A stretch of DNA of 64,000 nt from an uncultured Alphaproteobacteria bacterium (GTDB lineage Bacteria > Pseudomonadota > Alphaproteobacteria > Micavibrionales > UBA1664), in the NCBI GenBank assembly GCA_943789475.1, contig CALSUG010000002.1:62001-126000 (forward strand). Reading direction: 5' to 3'. The translations under genes were made by a program, and so were the position numbers. Positions 20,469 to 30,306 of the stretch are shown one piece after another. The notes below the pieces were generated by a model. That model was not told the origin of the DNA and searched no databases. It worked only from the letters and a program-made list of their open reading frames with translations. How positions within the stretch are numbered: the first letter of the stretch is position 1; the number at the start of each line of letters is the position of its first letter.

Positions 20469-21014
20469 TTATGCGGTTAGGCTAGTTTTATTTTCACTAA
20501 CTCGTATTTTTCGCTTTTGGTCTTTGTAAAAATTGCGAACCAGTGAAAATACTGTTGATGAAATGATAAATACGCACGTTGCCAACATTGCAAAATCACT
20601 CATATGTAAGCAATATACGATCCACAATCCTTGTGATAGCAAAACACCTGTCTTATATAAAATGTAATTATATTTATTAGTATTTGCAAAACATATGCAC
20701 CATCCAGCAAAGATAATAAGAAAATCATAAGCCGATGATAAATTTGATAAAAGCATCAAAGTAGTAAGAGAAGTTCCCATTAAAGCAATCATTTTAATTC
20801 GCCTTGAACACGATGTATTTAAAATCAAAAGCCCGGTTAACGTAGCCAACGCGACCTGTATCATCGGGCTACTTAAATCTATAACACTATAATAAGCAAT
20901 ATAACTTACATTACCGCACAATGCCAAAATCATAGAGTGCTTAGGCGCTCTAAAAAATCCGCCAAAAATAAAAAATAGATTTGCTAAAATTCCTAAAATA
21001 ACCGCTTCATTCAT
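20469..21014 (-). CDS. YgjV-like inner membrane protein
   Basis: Multi-TM protein beginning FFIFGGFFRAPKHSMILALCGNVSYIAYY. Confidence 0.6.
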   Translation of the reverse strand: MNEAVILGILANLFFIFGGFFRAPKHSMILALCGNVSYIAYYSVIDLSSPMIQVALATLTGLLILNTSCSRRIKMIALMGTSLTTLMLLSNLSSAYDFLIIFAGWCICFANTNKYNYILYKTGVLLSQGLWIVYCLHMSDFAMLATCVFIISSTVFSLVRNFYKDQKRKIRVSENKTSLTA

Positions 21015-21076
21015 TGTTTTATTATGATTACGAAGTGGTAAAAAAATATGAATAATAGATAAAATTCAAAATAAAA

Positions 21077-21098
21077 AAGAGGGCTAAAGCCCTCTTTA
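21077..21098 (-). terminator. Rho-independent terminator downstream of fabG
   Basis: aaagagggct-aa-agccctcttt. Confidence 0.75.
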
Positions 21099-21122
21099 AA
21101 TAAAAACAATCTAATAATAATT

Positions 21123-21866
21123 CTATATCATGGCCATTCCACCGTTCACATGAACTGTGGATCCTGTCACGTAATTCGCTTCATCCGAAGCCAAATACAC
21201 AACTGCAGACGCAATATCACCTGACGTCCCCATTTTACCTGCAGGAATTTTTGCATTAATAACAGCTTTTTGATCATCATTTAAGGCATCAGTCATTGCA
21301 GTTGCAATAAATCCTGGCGCAACACAATTAACCGTAATACCACGTGATGCGGTTTCCGCAGCCATAGCCTTTGACCAACCAATCATACCCGCCTTTGATG
21401 CAACATAGTTACATTGACCTGGATTACCCGTCACACCAACAATTGATGCAATATTAATGATACGGCCAAAACGATTTTTCATCATTCCACGCTGTACTGC
21501 CTGCGCTAATCTAAATGTTGATGTCATATTAACATCAACAACCTGTTGCCAATCTTCATCCTTCATACGCATGGACAAACCATCACGTGTAAGACCCGCA
21601 TTATTCACGAGAATATCAATGCGTTCCATTGCCTCACCAGCGCGTTTCACTAGGTCAGCCATAGCCTCAGACGATGACAAATCCGCTGGCAAAATATGAA
21701 CACGTTCACCAAGTTCCGATGCCAACGTATTTAGTTTATCTTCATTACGGCCTGAAATACCAACCGTTGCGCCCTGTGCATGCAATGCCTTTGCAATCGC
21801 ACCACCAATTCCACCTGTCGCACCTGTTATCAATGCTGTTTTACCCGTTAAATCAAACATATTCAT
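21123..21866 (-). CDS. fabG: 3-oxoacyl-ACP reductase FabG
   Basis: ALITGATGGIGGAIA, LVNNAGLTRDGLSMRM, NYVASKAGMIGWSKA, YVTGSTVHVNGGMAMI. Confidence 0.97.
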   Translation of the reverse strand: MNMFDLTGKTALITGATGGIGGAIAKALHAQGATVGISGRNEDKLNTLASELGERVHILPADLSSSEAMADLVKRAGEAMERIDILVNNAGLTRDGLSMRMKDEDWQQVVDVNMTSTFRLAQAVQRGMMKNRFGRIINIASIVGVTGNPGQCNYVASKAGMIGWSKAMAAETASRGITVNCVAPGFIATAMTDALNDDQKAVINAKIPAGKMGTSGDIASAVVYLASDEANYVTGSTVHVNGGMAMI

Positions 21867-21903
21867 TCCTCTTATTTGTTCGTTTCAATTATTCAATATC
21901 TCT

Positions 21904-23424
21904 TTATTCTAAAATAATAAAGCCACTTTCCGCGGATCCTTTAACTTCACCTTGTGTTTGTTTTTCAATTTCAGCAGGTAAATTTTGCATCATTGATTTT
22001 AATTCCTCAGGATTTTGTAATTTTTGCAATAATGTCTGCATCATTTTTGATACAACGTTTTCTGCATTCAACGTGCCCTGTGCCTGTGCTTTAAACGGTG
22101 CTGCCGTTTGAGCCGCATCACCTTCCAATTTGTTTAACTCACGTAACGCACCTGCCACATCACCCTTATCCAATGCCTTTTGTGCTTTTGATACAATAGC
22201 TTGTTCCTTAATGCCCATCATCGGCTTACCGTCTTTTTCAACAGACAAAATTTGTCCAATACGGCCCATAATTTTATCTTGGACAGACACCTCTTCACCA
22301 CGTAACGCCGCTGACAATATATCACCAGCCATACTACGGAATTCAGATGACAATCCATCAGATGTTAAAACACCACTTTCTGCGTAAGGTGCCAAACGTT
22401 CAATAGATGCCGTTAATTCAGGGTCTTCATTACCCACCAATTCTTGTAAAACAACTAAGTCATCGGCAAATGGTTGTTCACGATTCAATGATGAGCGCAT
22501 TTGCGTCATTGCCAATAACATTGCCGCGGCACCCATATCACGGCCAGTTACGTTTTCTAACGATTTTGCTAGTTCCGCATTATTATCCTTGGCATTTTGT
22601 AATCTTGTTTCAAAATCACCCATACGTGATTGCAATGAATCAATAACCAATCGCAAGTCGTTTAATGCTTGTACATTTTCACCTGAAACTTGTGTTGACT
22701 GAGTCATTGTATCAAAACGATTCATTAACTGTCCTAAATCAATTTCTTCACCAGCCGACCTTAAGCGACTTTCAAGTCCTGTTACACGCTCAGACATGCT
22801 CATATCATTATTCAAAATAATTTGACCGGATGCATCCCGCTCAACACCAACCGCGGCGGCAATATCCGTTACTTGATCACTTAAACTATTAAGGCCTTGT
22901 GTTACTGTTTGTTCAAAGCTGTTGTATTGTTTATCAATTGAATTAAACCGTTTTTCGATTTGTTTTTGATCCTTGGCAACATTCACGATTTCTTGTGCTT
23001 CTTGCCCAAATAATACATATCCAATACCACCTAATACCGCCAAGATTGATACAGTTGTAATAACAGATCGCTTAACCGCGTCACGTTTTATTTTACCGGC
23101 ATCTAAATTATTGTATTCGCGTGGTGGTGAAACCTTTGATGGCGCTGCAGGTGTTGACGGAGCAACATTAATTGGTGTTTCTTGTTCTTGAGGTGCATTA
23201 TTTTTATTTGCTGTGTTGGCCGTAACATCATACCCATCTAATGATATTTGGTTTGCCTTTGCCGCACTTACAACATCATTTACACGATCTGCAGGGATAT
23301 GATCACGCTTTTTCCACCCTTGTATTGTTGATACAGCAATGTCCAATTTACGCGCCATAGGTCGCATTCCACCAAATCGATTAATCAATTGATCAACGTT
23401 TTTTAAACCATCTGTATGTGTCAT
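21904..23424 (-). CDS. Mitofilin/COG4223-type membrane protein with N-terminal HTH-like domain
   Basis: Downstream of hemC-hemD; one TM helix (VITTVSILAVLGGIGYVLFG), long coiled coil, mitofilin-like C-terminus; N-terminus FGGMRPMARKLDIAVSTIQGWKKRDHIPADRV is HTH-like. Confidence 0.8.
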   Translation of the reverse strand: MTHTDGLKNVDQLINRFGGMRPMARKLDIAVSTIQGWKKRDHIPADRVNDVVSAAKANQISLDGYDVTANTANKNNAPQEQETPINVAPSTPAAPSKVSPPREYNNLDAGKIKRDAVKRSVITTVSILAVLGGIGYVLFGQEAQEIVNVAKDQKQIEKRFNSIDKQYNSFEQTVTQGLNSLSDQVTDIAAAVGVERDASGQIILNNDMSMSERVTGLESRLRSAGEEIDLGQLMNRFDTMTQSTQVSGENVQALNDLRLVIDSLQSRMGDFETRLQNAKDNNAELAKSLENVTGRDMGAAAMLLAMTQMRSSLNREQPFADDLVVLQELVGNEDPELTASIERLAPYAESGVLTSDGLSSEFRSMAGDILSAALRGEEVSVQDKIMGRIGQILSVEKDGKPMMGIKEQAIVSKAQKALDKGDVAGALRELNKLEGDAAQTAAPFKAQAQGTLNAENVVSKMMQTLLQKLQNPEELKSMMQNLPAEIEKQTQGEVKGSAESGFIILE

Positions 23425-24038
23425 GTATGTTTCCTCAAATATATATGAATTAATTCTTTCATCGCATCATAACGCGGATACGTACATGACGCAATATCTG
23501 CAACCTTCATCCCTTTGAAGACATTCTCGACATTAGAAGAAAGGCATAAAATTGTTTTATTTTTAAGATCATATTGACGGATATATTGTGCGGCCTTAAC
23601 CGAAAAAACACAAATAATTTCATCCTCATCATTAATGTCAAAACATTCATTTTTAATCGTTTCGTAAACAGGCCACGCAATTGTATTGTGCGGAACGCAT
23701 GTAGGAACATCTGCACAAGGGTAAAGTATGTTTGGATAACCTGATAAATCCAAATCCATGACGCCACCAGTTCCTGTTTGAATAACATCATAGCCATTTT
23801 TTGTTGCTATTTGTCCTGTCCCATGCCCAACCGCAATAACTGGCAAATCAGGTAAAGGAGTGTCAAACACCTGTGTTGATGATATCAACATTACATCAAA
23901 TGTAGCTGAGGGTTTTTCTATATCCAAAGATTTGACGATAAGTGCAGATAAGCAATACGCATCGACGGATTCTGATTTTAAGTCATCAACAATCTCATCT
24001 GCACGCGGTTGCGTACAAGTGATTAGAACCTTAGGCAT
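23421..24038 (-). CDS. hemD: Uroporphyrinogen-III synthase (divergent)
   Basis: Starts MPKVLITCTQPRADEIVDDLKS; overlaps hemC end; short Rossmann-like protein. Confidence 0.8.
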   Translation of the reverse strand: MPKVLITCTQPRADEIVDDLKSESVDAYCLSALIVKSLDIEKPSATFDVMLISSTQVFDTPLPDLPVIAVGHGTGQIATKNGYDVIQTGTGGVMDLDLSGYPNILYPCADVPTCVPHNTIAWPVYETIKNECFDINDEDEIICVFSVKAAQYIRQYDLKNKTILCLSSNVENVFKGMKVADIASCTYPRYDAMKELIHIYLRKHT

Positions 24039-24972
24039 GAGCCTGTAAATATTGTTTGGGTGTTTTCGCCTTAATCAATTCACCAACCCGTGTTCCTAGT
24101 GCAAGTGCATCTTCGATTGTAACAACGTTTTCGGTTTCATCTGCATCACAAATATCAGATCCATCAGGTGAGGCAACCAATGCACGAAGACGCATTTTAT
24201 CTTCCTCTACAAACTCTGCATATGATCCAATTGGTGTACGGCACGACCCATCAAGAACGCTCAACGTCGCGCGCTCTGCTACGGCTAACAAGCCTGTCTT
24301 ATGATCATGTATAGAATCTAATATTTCTGACGTCCTGGTGTCATTTTCACGAATTTCCATCGCAATAATCCCCTGACATACAGCCGGCAACATTTCTTCA
24401 ACACTCAAATATGATGCAATTTTAGATTCCAACCCCATACGTTCCAATCCTGCTGCCGCAAGAATAGTTGCATCAACTTGTCCATCCTCTAATTTTTTCA
24501 ATCGTGTATCAACATTACCACGTAACGGAACAATATTTAGATCCGGTCTATGTGATAATAATATAGATCCTCTACGCATGCTTGATGTTCCCACCGTCGC
24601 ATTTTGTGGTAAATCATTCACCGTTTTTGCAATCTTGGAAATAAATGCATCACATGGATTATCACGATCCAGAACATGATCAACAATCAATCCCTTTGGT
24701 AAAAACGTAGGAACATCTTTCAATGAATGAACGCCAACATCAACACGCCCATCTAGAATTGCCATTTCAATTTCCTTTGCGAACAAACCTTTACCGCCAT
24801 CCGCTTCGGACAATAATGTTTCACCATGTGATGGTTTCCAATCACCTGATGTTTCAATAACAACAATTTCAATGGAAAGATTAGGATTTTTTGCCTGTAT
24901 TAATTTCAGTAATTTTTGTGCCTGAATTAATGCTAGTTTACTACCTCGTGTGCCGATTTTCATGAGCTTCAT
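24031..24972 (-). CDS. hemC: Hydroxymethylbilane synthase
   Basis: KIGTRGSKLALIQAQ, DVGVHSLKDVPTFLP, GTSSMRRGSILLSHRPDLNIVPLRGNVDTRLKKLEDGQ, LDGSCRTPIGSYA. Confidence 0.98.
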   Translation of the reverse strand: MKLMKIGTRGSKLALIQAQKLLKLIQAKNPNLSIEIVVIETSGDWKPSHGETLLSEADGGKGLFAKEIEMAILDGRVDVGVHSLKDVPTFLPKGLIVDHVLDRDNPCDAFISKIAKTVNDLPQNATVGTSSMRRGSILLSHRPDLNIVPLRGNVDTRLKKLEDGQVDATILAAAGLERMGLESKIASYLSVEEMLPAVCQGIIAMEIRENDTRTSEILDSIHDHKTGLLAVAERATLSVLDGSCRTPIGSYAEFVEEDKMRLRALVASPDGSDICDADETENVVTIEDALALGTRVGELIKAKTPKQYLQAHA

Positions 24973-25068
24973 TCTATTTTTTTATCTATTTATATTCTTG
25001 ATAAAACTGTTCAACAAAAAAAGAAAGCGCAAATATCAAATATCCTACGCTTTCCCTCTATAGAAATC

Positions 25069-28000
25069 TTATACAAGTTGACTGAAACGTGATTCAATCG
25101 AGGTCAACATTGCAAAATCAATTTTTTGTTCTTCGTTCATCGTTTGAACAAGATCTAAAATCGGTTGAACATTATCCTGATTAATTTCAATCCAATCTTG
25201 GACAGGATTAATAGGGCATTTTTTACCTGAACACACTTCACTTACGATTCTTTTCGTTAACTGTGCTTGCGTTACATATAATCTATCCGCAACGGATTTT
25301 AATGTTTCGGCCTCCCACCTTGTTTCAGGCTCCATGGTCTTTGCTTTATCACGTAACCATACAAGAGAAAGTGCCTTGTTCAATCCATAATAGACCTTGG
25401 CAACTGTTTTCAAATCATGCCCTTGCTCTTTCGCAATACGAATAACATCCCATACCGTATTTAATATCGGCAACAATGCTAATTTGTGCGCTAAATCCTT
25501 AGGGAATTTTTGATCTATATAATGATTTTGAAGGTTTTCAACATACGTCCTTGTCGTGTCTGGCAATAATTTATCAAAAGATTTCATTAATTTTGTCAGG
25601 TCTTTTTTGAACGCATCACCTGTTTTTAGAAGCTCTTTTTCTTTTAAATTTTCTGCACGGTAATGTTTTAAAAACCATGTTGAACCATAGTCAATAAAAC
25701 TTGCGATACTGTCCAAGGCTTCAATCTGCGCCTGTGCCGTTGCCACATTGTCTAAAGATTCAATTTGTCCATACATGTCACGTAGGTCAAATATTTCACG
25801 TACAATGAAATAAATACGAGAAATTGTACATGCGGGCGCCCCTGTTTTAAGTGATTGATTCATCACATATGCAGGCCCCATGCGGTTCACAATTGAATTC
25901 GCCATTTGCGTTGAAATAATTTCGCGACGCAAGCGATGATTCATCATTTCTTTCGAATACTTCTTGCGCAACTCGTCTGGAAAATAATGTGTCATCCAAT
26001 CTTGGAACGCTGGATCATCAGGCAGATTACTGTCTACCAAATCTTGGAACAACTTAATTTTAGTATATGAAATAAGTGTTGAAAGTTCTGGCGCAGTTAA
26101 ACCTTTATGATCACGCGCACGATTTTCAATTCCGGCACTATCTGGCAAATACTCAATTTCACGATCCAAACCAAATGTTTTTTCGAGATGTTCAATAAGT
26201 GCCGTATGCGTCGTCAATTTTGTGTACGCTTCGTTATGAGCCATAGATATAGCCTGCGTTTGTTGGTAATTATTCCGCAAAACCAAATCTTCAACATCTT
26301 TTGTCATCTTTGCGAGAACCTTATTACGCTCTTTCACAGACAACTTTGATTTCTGCATGATTTGTTGGAACAAAATTTTAATGTTCACTTCTAAATCCGA
26401 ACTATTCACACCACCAGCATTATCAATGAAATCAGCATAACATTTTACGCCTAATAAGTTCATACAAATACGCGCAGCGTGTGTTGTGCCTAGGTTAGCC
26501 CCCTCACCAATGACCTTTGCACGAGCTTCATGTGCATCAATCCGAATATTGTCATTCGCTTTATCTCCTGCATCTGCATGACTTTCATTTGGTGCCTTAA
26601 TATATGTTCCGATACCGCCAAACCACATCAAATCTGTTTCCGATTTTAACATCGCATTCATTAATTCAATTGGTGATACTTCTTTTTTATCCAAGCCAAA
26701 GCGTGCTTGAATTTCAGGTGTTAATTTTAAAGATTTATCATGGCGAGAATAAATACGACCACCTTTTGACAACAACCCTTCATCATATTGATCCCATCCT
26801 TTCACCGCTTTGAATAAACGTTGACGTTCTTTAAACGATGTTTTTACATCTGGATTAGGATCACAGAAAATATGCAGATGGTTAAACGCACCCACAAGGC
26901 GGATACAAGGAGACAACAACATTCCGTTACCAAAAACATCACCACCCATGTCACCAACACCGATGACTTCGAATTCTTCTTTTTGAATATTTTTGCCTAA
27001 TTCACGAAAATGACGTTTGACGGATTCCCATGCACCGCGCGCAGTAATCCCCATGGCTTTATGGTCGTATCCTGCAGATCCACCAGAGGCAAATGCATCA
27101 CCCAACCAAAATCCACGATCCATCGCCAAACCATTGGCAATATCCGAAAATGTTGCTGTTCCTTTATCCGCAGCAACAACCAAATACGGATCATCTTCGT
27201 CATGGCGTACAACATCACATGGTGGAACAATTTTTGCACCATTGATATTGTCCGTAACATCCAATAGACCCGAAATAAATGTTTTATAACATTCGATTCC
27301 TTCTGCTAAAAACGCGTCTCTTCCGCCCGTTTTAGGCGGGTGCTTAACAACAAATCCACCCTTTGACCCAACAGGAATGATCACCGCATTTTTAACATTT
27401 TGAGCCTTCATTAAACCCAAAACCTCTGTACGGAAATCTTCATGACGATCAGACCAGCGCAATCCACCACGCGCAACCTTTCCACCACGCAAATGAATAC
27501 CTTCAACCCGTGGTGAATAGACAAATATCTCTACCATTGGTCTTGGCAATGGCAAAATATCTACACTGGAACTATCAATTTTAAATGACACATACGATTT
27601 ATTTTGGAAAAAACTTGTTCGCAATGTGGATTCCATAATTTGTAACATTGATCGTAAAATACGATCCTCATCAAACGAGGATACTTTTTCCAACGCTTTA
27701 TTAATCTTGCGTTTATATGTCGACATCAACGATGTACGTTTCTCTTGTGAATGAACTGGTTTATGGCGACCATAAAAATATTCAAGCATCATATCCGCGA
27801 TATCAGGATGATCAGTCACCGCCTGCATCATATATGTTGGTGTATATTGAATTTTCGTTTGGCGCATATACTTAACCATCGAACGCAAAACCAAAACATC
27901 ACGCCATGGCATTTTAGCCTTCGCAATCAATGCATTTAATTTATCATTTTCGCACTCTTTATTTAAAATTGTACGTAAACCATCTTCAAAAACATCCTTA

Positions 28001-29820
28001 ATGTCTTTTACAGGTTTAGCATGATTTGGGTTTTTAAATTCAATTTCAAAATCATGTAACCAAATGGACTTTCCATCTTCGACATTAATTTCAAATGGTT
28101 TTTCTGCGATAACATTAAAACCAAAATTTTCTAAAACAGGCAAAATATCAGACAACGTTACAGGAGTACCAGGATGATATATTTTTAAATTCAGCTGATG
28201 CGCTTCATTTTCTTTGTCATGATACAATTCGAACATAAAATCATTATGTTTATGCACTAGTTCTAATTTTTGAATATCATGGTACGCCTCAACTGAACCT
28301 GCGTGCGCCTGATATCCCACTGGAAATGATTTTCTATATTTTTTTGCCAATGATAATGCGTTTTTTTCGCTTTCACATTTTTCAAGCAACGTTGTACGAA
28401 TTACCTCGCCCCATGAACGTGTCGCATCAATCAGTTTTTGCTCTATCACTTTAAAGTTATATTTTTTCGCGATGTTAGATTCATCGATATTCACGCGATA
28501 AATGACACGCGCCAGCGGACTATCATCTAATACTGTATAAAAGGCTTCACAATCACCTTCAAACTCTTGTTCTAAAATACCTTGAACCTGCATTCGCATA
28601 TCCGTTTCATATTTTTCGCGCGGCACATACACTAAACATGAAACATAGCGCTTAAATGGATCTTCACGTACGTACAGGGCAACTTTTGGTTGTTCCTGCA
28701 ACGCCATAATAGACACCGCATATTTTGTTAATGTCTCAACGTCAATTTGGAACAATTCATCACGCGGATATTTCTCTAGGATATGCATCAACGCGCGGTG
28801 GTTATGACTATTTTCACCGTAACCTGTTTTTTCCAAAACTTTTTCAACCTTTTTGCGTAAATAAGGAATATCTTCGATAGAGCGCGAATACGTTACCGAT
28901 GTAAACAGCCCGATAAACAATTTTTCACCAATGACATTTCCTTTATCATCATAAATTTTAATTGCAATCGCATCCATAGGAACACGACGATGAACGGTCG
29001 CCTTTTTGTTGACTTTAGCAATTGTGAGTGTGGCTTGAGATATTCTTTTCTTTTGCAACTCCGCAGGAAGGCTTTGGCGTGTTTTATTAATATAAACAGG
29101 TCGTTTGGCATCACTCAATAGCCCAAGCCCCGATCCCTTTACAATTTGGGATTCGACCTTTTTACCTTTGGTCATAAATTTATATTCACGACACCCAAGC
29201 AGCGTAAAATTATTTTCGTGAACATATTGTAACAATGCCTGATATTCATCAAACATAGCTTTATCATTTGCTTTTTTAACATTCGATAAATCATCAATTG
29301 TTTTACAAACGGCCTCACGCATTTTTTGCCAATCATTTGTGGCAAAACGAACATCCGTAATAACTTCAGAAATTTCTTTTTCTAAACGTGTTTTTTGTTC
29401 TTTTCCTAGAATTCCCTGTAACGTAATAATCAAGAAAGATTCACGGTTACCATTTGTATCTTTTTTTGTTTTTGCACGAACAGATTTTAATTGTCCAGAA
29501 GCCGTTCTCTCAACAATTAGTGTATTATGCAATACACCTTCAATCGTATATTGTTTTTCGACACATGCTGCCGTAATTGAATCAATCAAGAATGGTCGAT
29601 CATCCGTTACTACAACCATTAATGTTTGGTCATGCTTATCATCTACACCCTTTTTATCGGATGGAACAATCACAACCTTTGATTCGTTCTTTTTTAATTT
29701 ATCTAATGATTTGGACGCAATATTCAATGCCTGATCCAGCACATGATCAGGAATGTGCGCGTGATCACGTAATTTTGATAATTTTTTAATTTGTGTTTTG
29801 AAATTTTTGAAAAGTGGCAT
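25069..29820 (-). CDS. NAD-specific glutamate dehydrogenase, large form (1583 aa)
   Basis: VEGIHLRGGKVARGGLRWSDRHEDFRTEVLGLMKAQNVKNAVIIPVGSKGGFVVK; GGSAGYDHKAMGITARGAWESVKRHF; size typical of the L_180 class. Confidence 0.97.
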   Translation of the reverse strand: MPLFKNFKTQIKKLSKLRDHAHIPDHVLDQALNIASKSLDKLKKNESKVVIVPSDKKGVDDKHDQTLMVVVTDDRPFLIDSITAACVEKQYTIEGVLHNTLIVERTASGQLKSVRAKTKKDTNGNRESFLIITLQGILGKEQKTRLEKEISEVITDVRFATNDWQKMREAVCKTIDDLSNVKKANDKAMFDEYQALLQYVHENNFTLLGCREYKFMTKGKKVESQIVKGSGLGLLSDAKRPVYINKTRQSLPAELQKKRISQATLTIAKVNKKATVHRRVPMDAIAIKIYDDKGNVIGEKLFIGLFTSVTYSRSIEDIPYLRKKVEKVLEKTGYGENSHNHRALMHILEKYPRDELFQIDVETLTKYAVSIMALQEQPKVALYVREDPFKRYVSCLVYVPREKYETDMRMQVQGILEQEFEGDCEAFYTVLDDSPLARVIYRVNIDESNIAKKYNFKVIEQKLIDATRSWGEVIRTTLLEKCESEKNALSLAKKYRKSFPVGYQAHAGSVEAYHDIQKLELVHKHNDFMFELYHDKENEAHQLNLKIYHPGTPVTLSDILPVLENFGFNVIAEKPFEINVEDGKSIWLHDFEIEFKNPNHAKPVKDIKDVFEDGLRTILNKECENDKLNALIAKAKMPWRDVLVLRSMVKYMRQTKIQYTPTYMMQAVTDHPDIADMMLEYFYGRHKPVHSQEKRTSLMSTYKRKINKALEKVSSFDEDRILRSMLQIMESTLRTSFFQNKSYVSFKIDSSSVDILPLPRPMVEIFVYSPRVEGIHLRGGKVARGGLRWSDRHEDFRTEVLGLMKAQNVKNAVIIPVGSKGGFVVKHPPKTGGRDAFLAEGIECYKTFISGLLDVTDNINGAKIVPPCDVVRHDEDDPYLVVAADKGTATFSDIANGLAMDRGFWLGDAFASGGSAGYDHKAMGITARGAWESVKRHFRELGKNIQKEEFEVIGVGDMGGDVFGNGMLLSPCIRLVGAFNHLHIFCDPNPDVKTSFKERQRLFKAVKGWDQYDEGLLSKGGRIYSRHDKSLKLTPEIQARFGLDKKEVSPIELMNAMLKSETDLMWFGGIGTYIKAPNESHADAGDKANDNIRIDAHEARAKVIGEGANLGTTHAARICMNLLGVKCYADFIDNAGGVNSSDLEVNIKILFQQIMQKSKLSVKERNKVLAKMTKDVEDLVLRNNYQQTQAISMAHNEAYTKLTTHTALIEHLEKTFGLDREIEYLPDSAGIENRARDHKGLTAPELSTLISYTKIKLFQDLVDSNLPDDPAFQDWMTHYFPDELRKKYSKEMMNHRLRREIISTQMANSIVNRMGPAYVMNQSLKTGAPACTISRIYFIVREIFDLRDMYGQIESLDNVATAQAQIEALDSIASFIDYGSTWFLKHYRAENLKEKELLKTGDAFKKDLTKLMKSFDKLLPDTTRTYVENLQNHYIDQKFPKDLAHKLALLPILNTVWDVIRIAKEQGHDLKTVAKVYYGLNKALSLVWLRDKAKTMEPETRWEAETLKSVADRLYVTQAQLTKRIVSEVCSGKKCPINPVQDWIEINQDNVQPILDLVQTMNEEQKIDFAMLTSIESRFSQLV

Positions 29821-29992
29821 TGTTATTTTTCTCGTCTTTGTTTTTGATCAGAACTGATCTTTTCGAAACAAAAGTGTATCACCATCATGAAAATACGAAA
29901 ACACGTAAAGTGATCTATATAAATCACACTCTTTTTATTTATTGTCATATTTTTACTCCTGTGGTATACAGTAAAAAAAGGGAGGAACCGTA

Positions 29993-30100
29993 ATGAATAT
30001 TAAAAATATTTTTAATCGTGCAAAAGAAAAAATAAGCATGGCACTCCTAATGCGCCGTGTTAATAAGAAACTTAAACAAGGTCGCCACCTAAAACGTTAA
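29993..30100 (+). CDS. Small basic protein, 35 aa
   Basis: MNIKNIFNRAKEKISMALLMRRVNKKLKQGRHLKR, preceded by a strong Shine-Dalgarno (gggaggaaccgtaATG). Confidence 0.5.
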   Translation: MNIKNIFNRAKEKISMALLMRRVNKKLKQGRHLKR

Positions 30101-30139
30101 ACATATTTGATTTTTAAATCATAATGTGGTTTAAAGACA

Positions 30140-30232
30140 TCGGAAGTCGGCGCGGGCGGAATCCTCGCCAATTTGGTCAGGTCGGAAACGAAGCAGCCAC
30201 AACGAATTTTTCTGGGTCGTGTCCGGCTTCTA
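30140..30232 (+). ncRNA. ffs: Signal recognition particle RNA (4.5S type)
   Basis: Conserved apical domain GGTCAGGTCGGAAACGAAGCAGCC (30175-30198); flanks GGAAGTCGG / CCGGCTTC can pair. Ends approximate. Confidence 0.92.
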
Positions 30233-30306
30233 TTATCTCATAAAACCTCTGACTAAATTTCTATTTATCATGGATATTCTATCCAAATATTGCTATTGCT
30301 TAACAC

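Noticed and set aside
21674-22111. 145-aa ORF on plus strand
   Set aside because: Antisense across the fabG/mitofilin-like genes; His/Pro/Phe-rich shadow translation.
29339-29734. 131-aa ORF on plus strand
   Set aside because: Antisense to the NAD-glutamate dehydrogenase gene.
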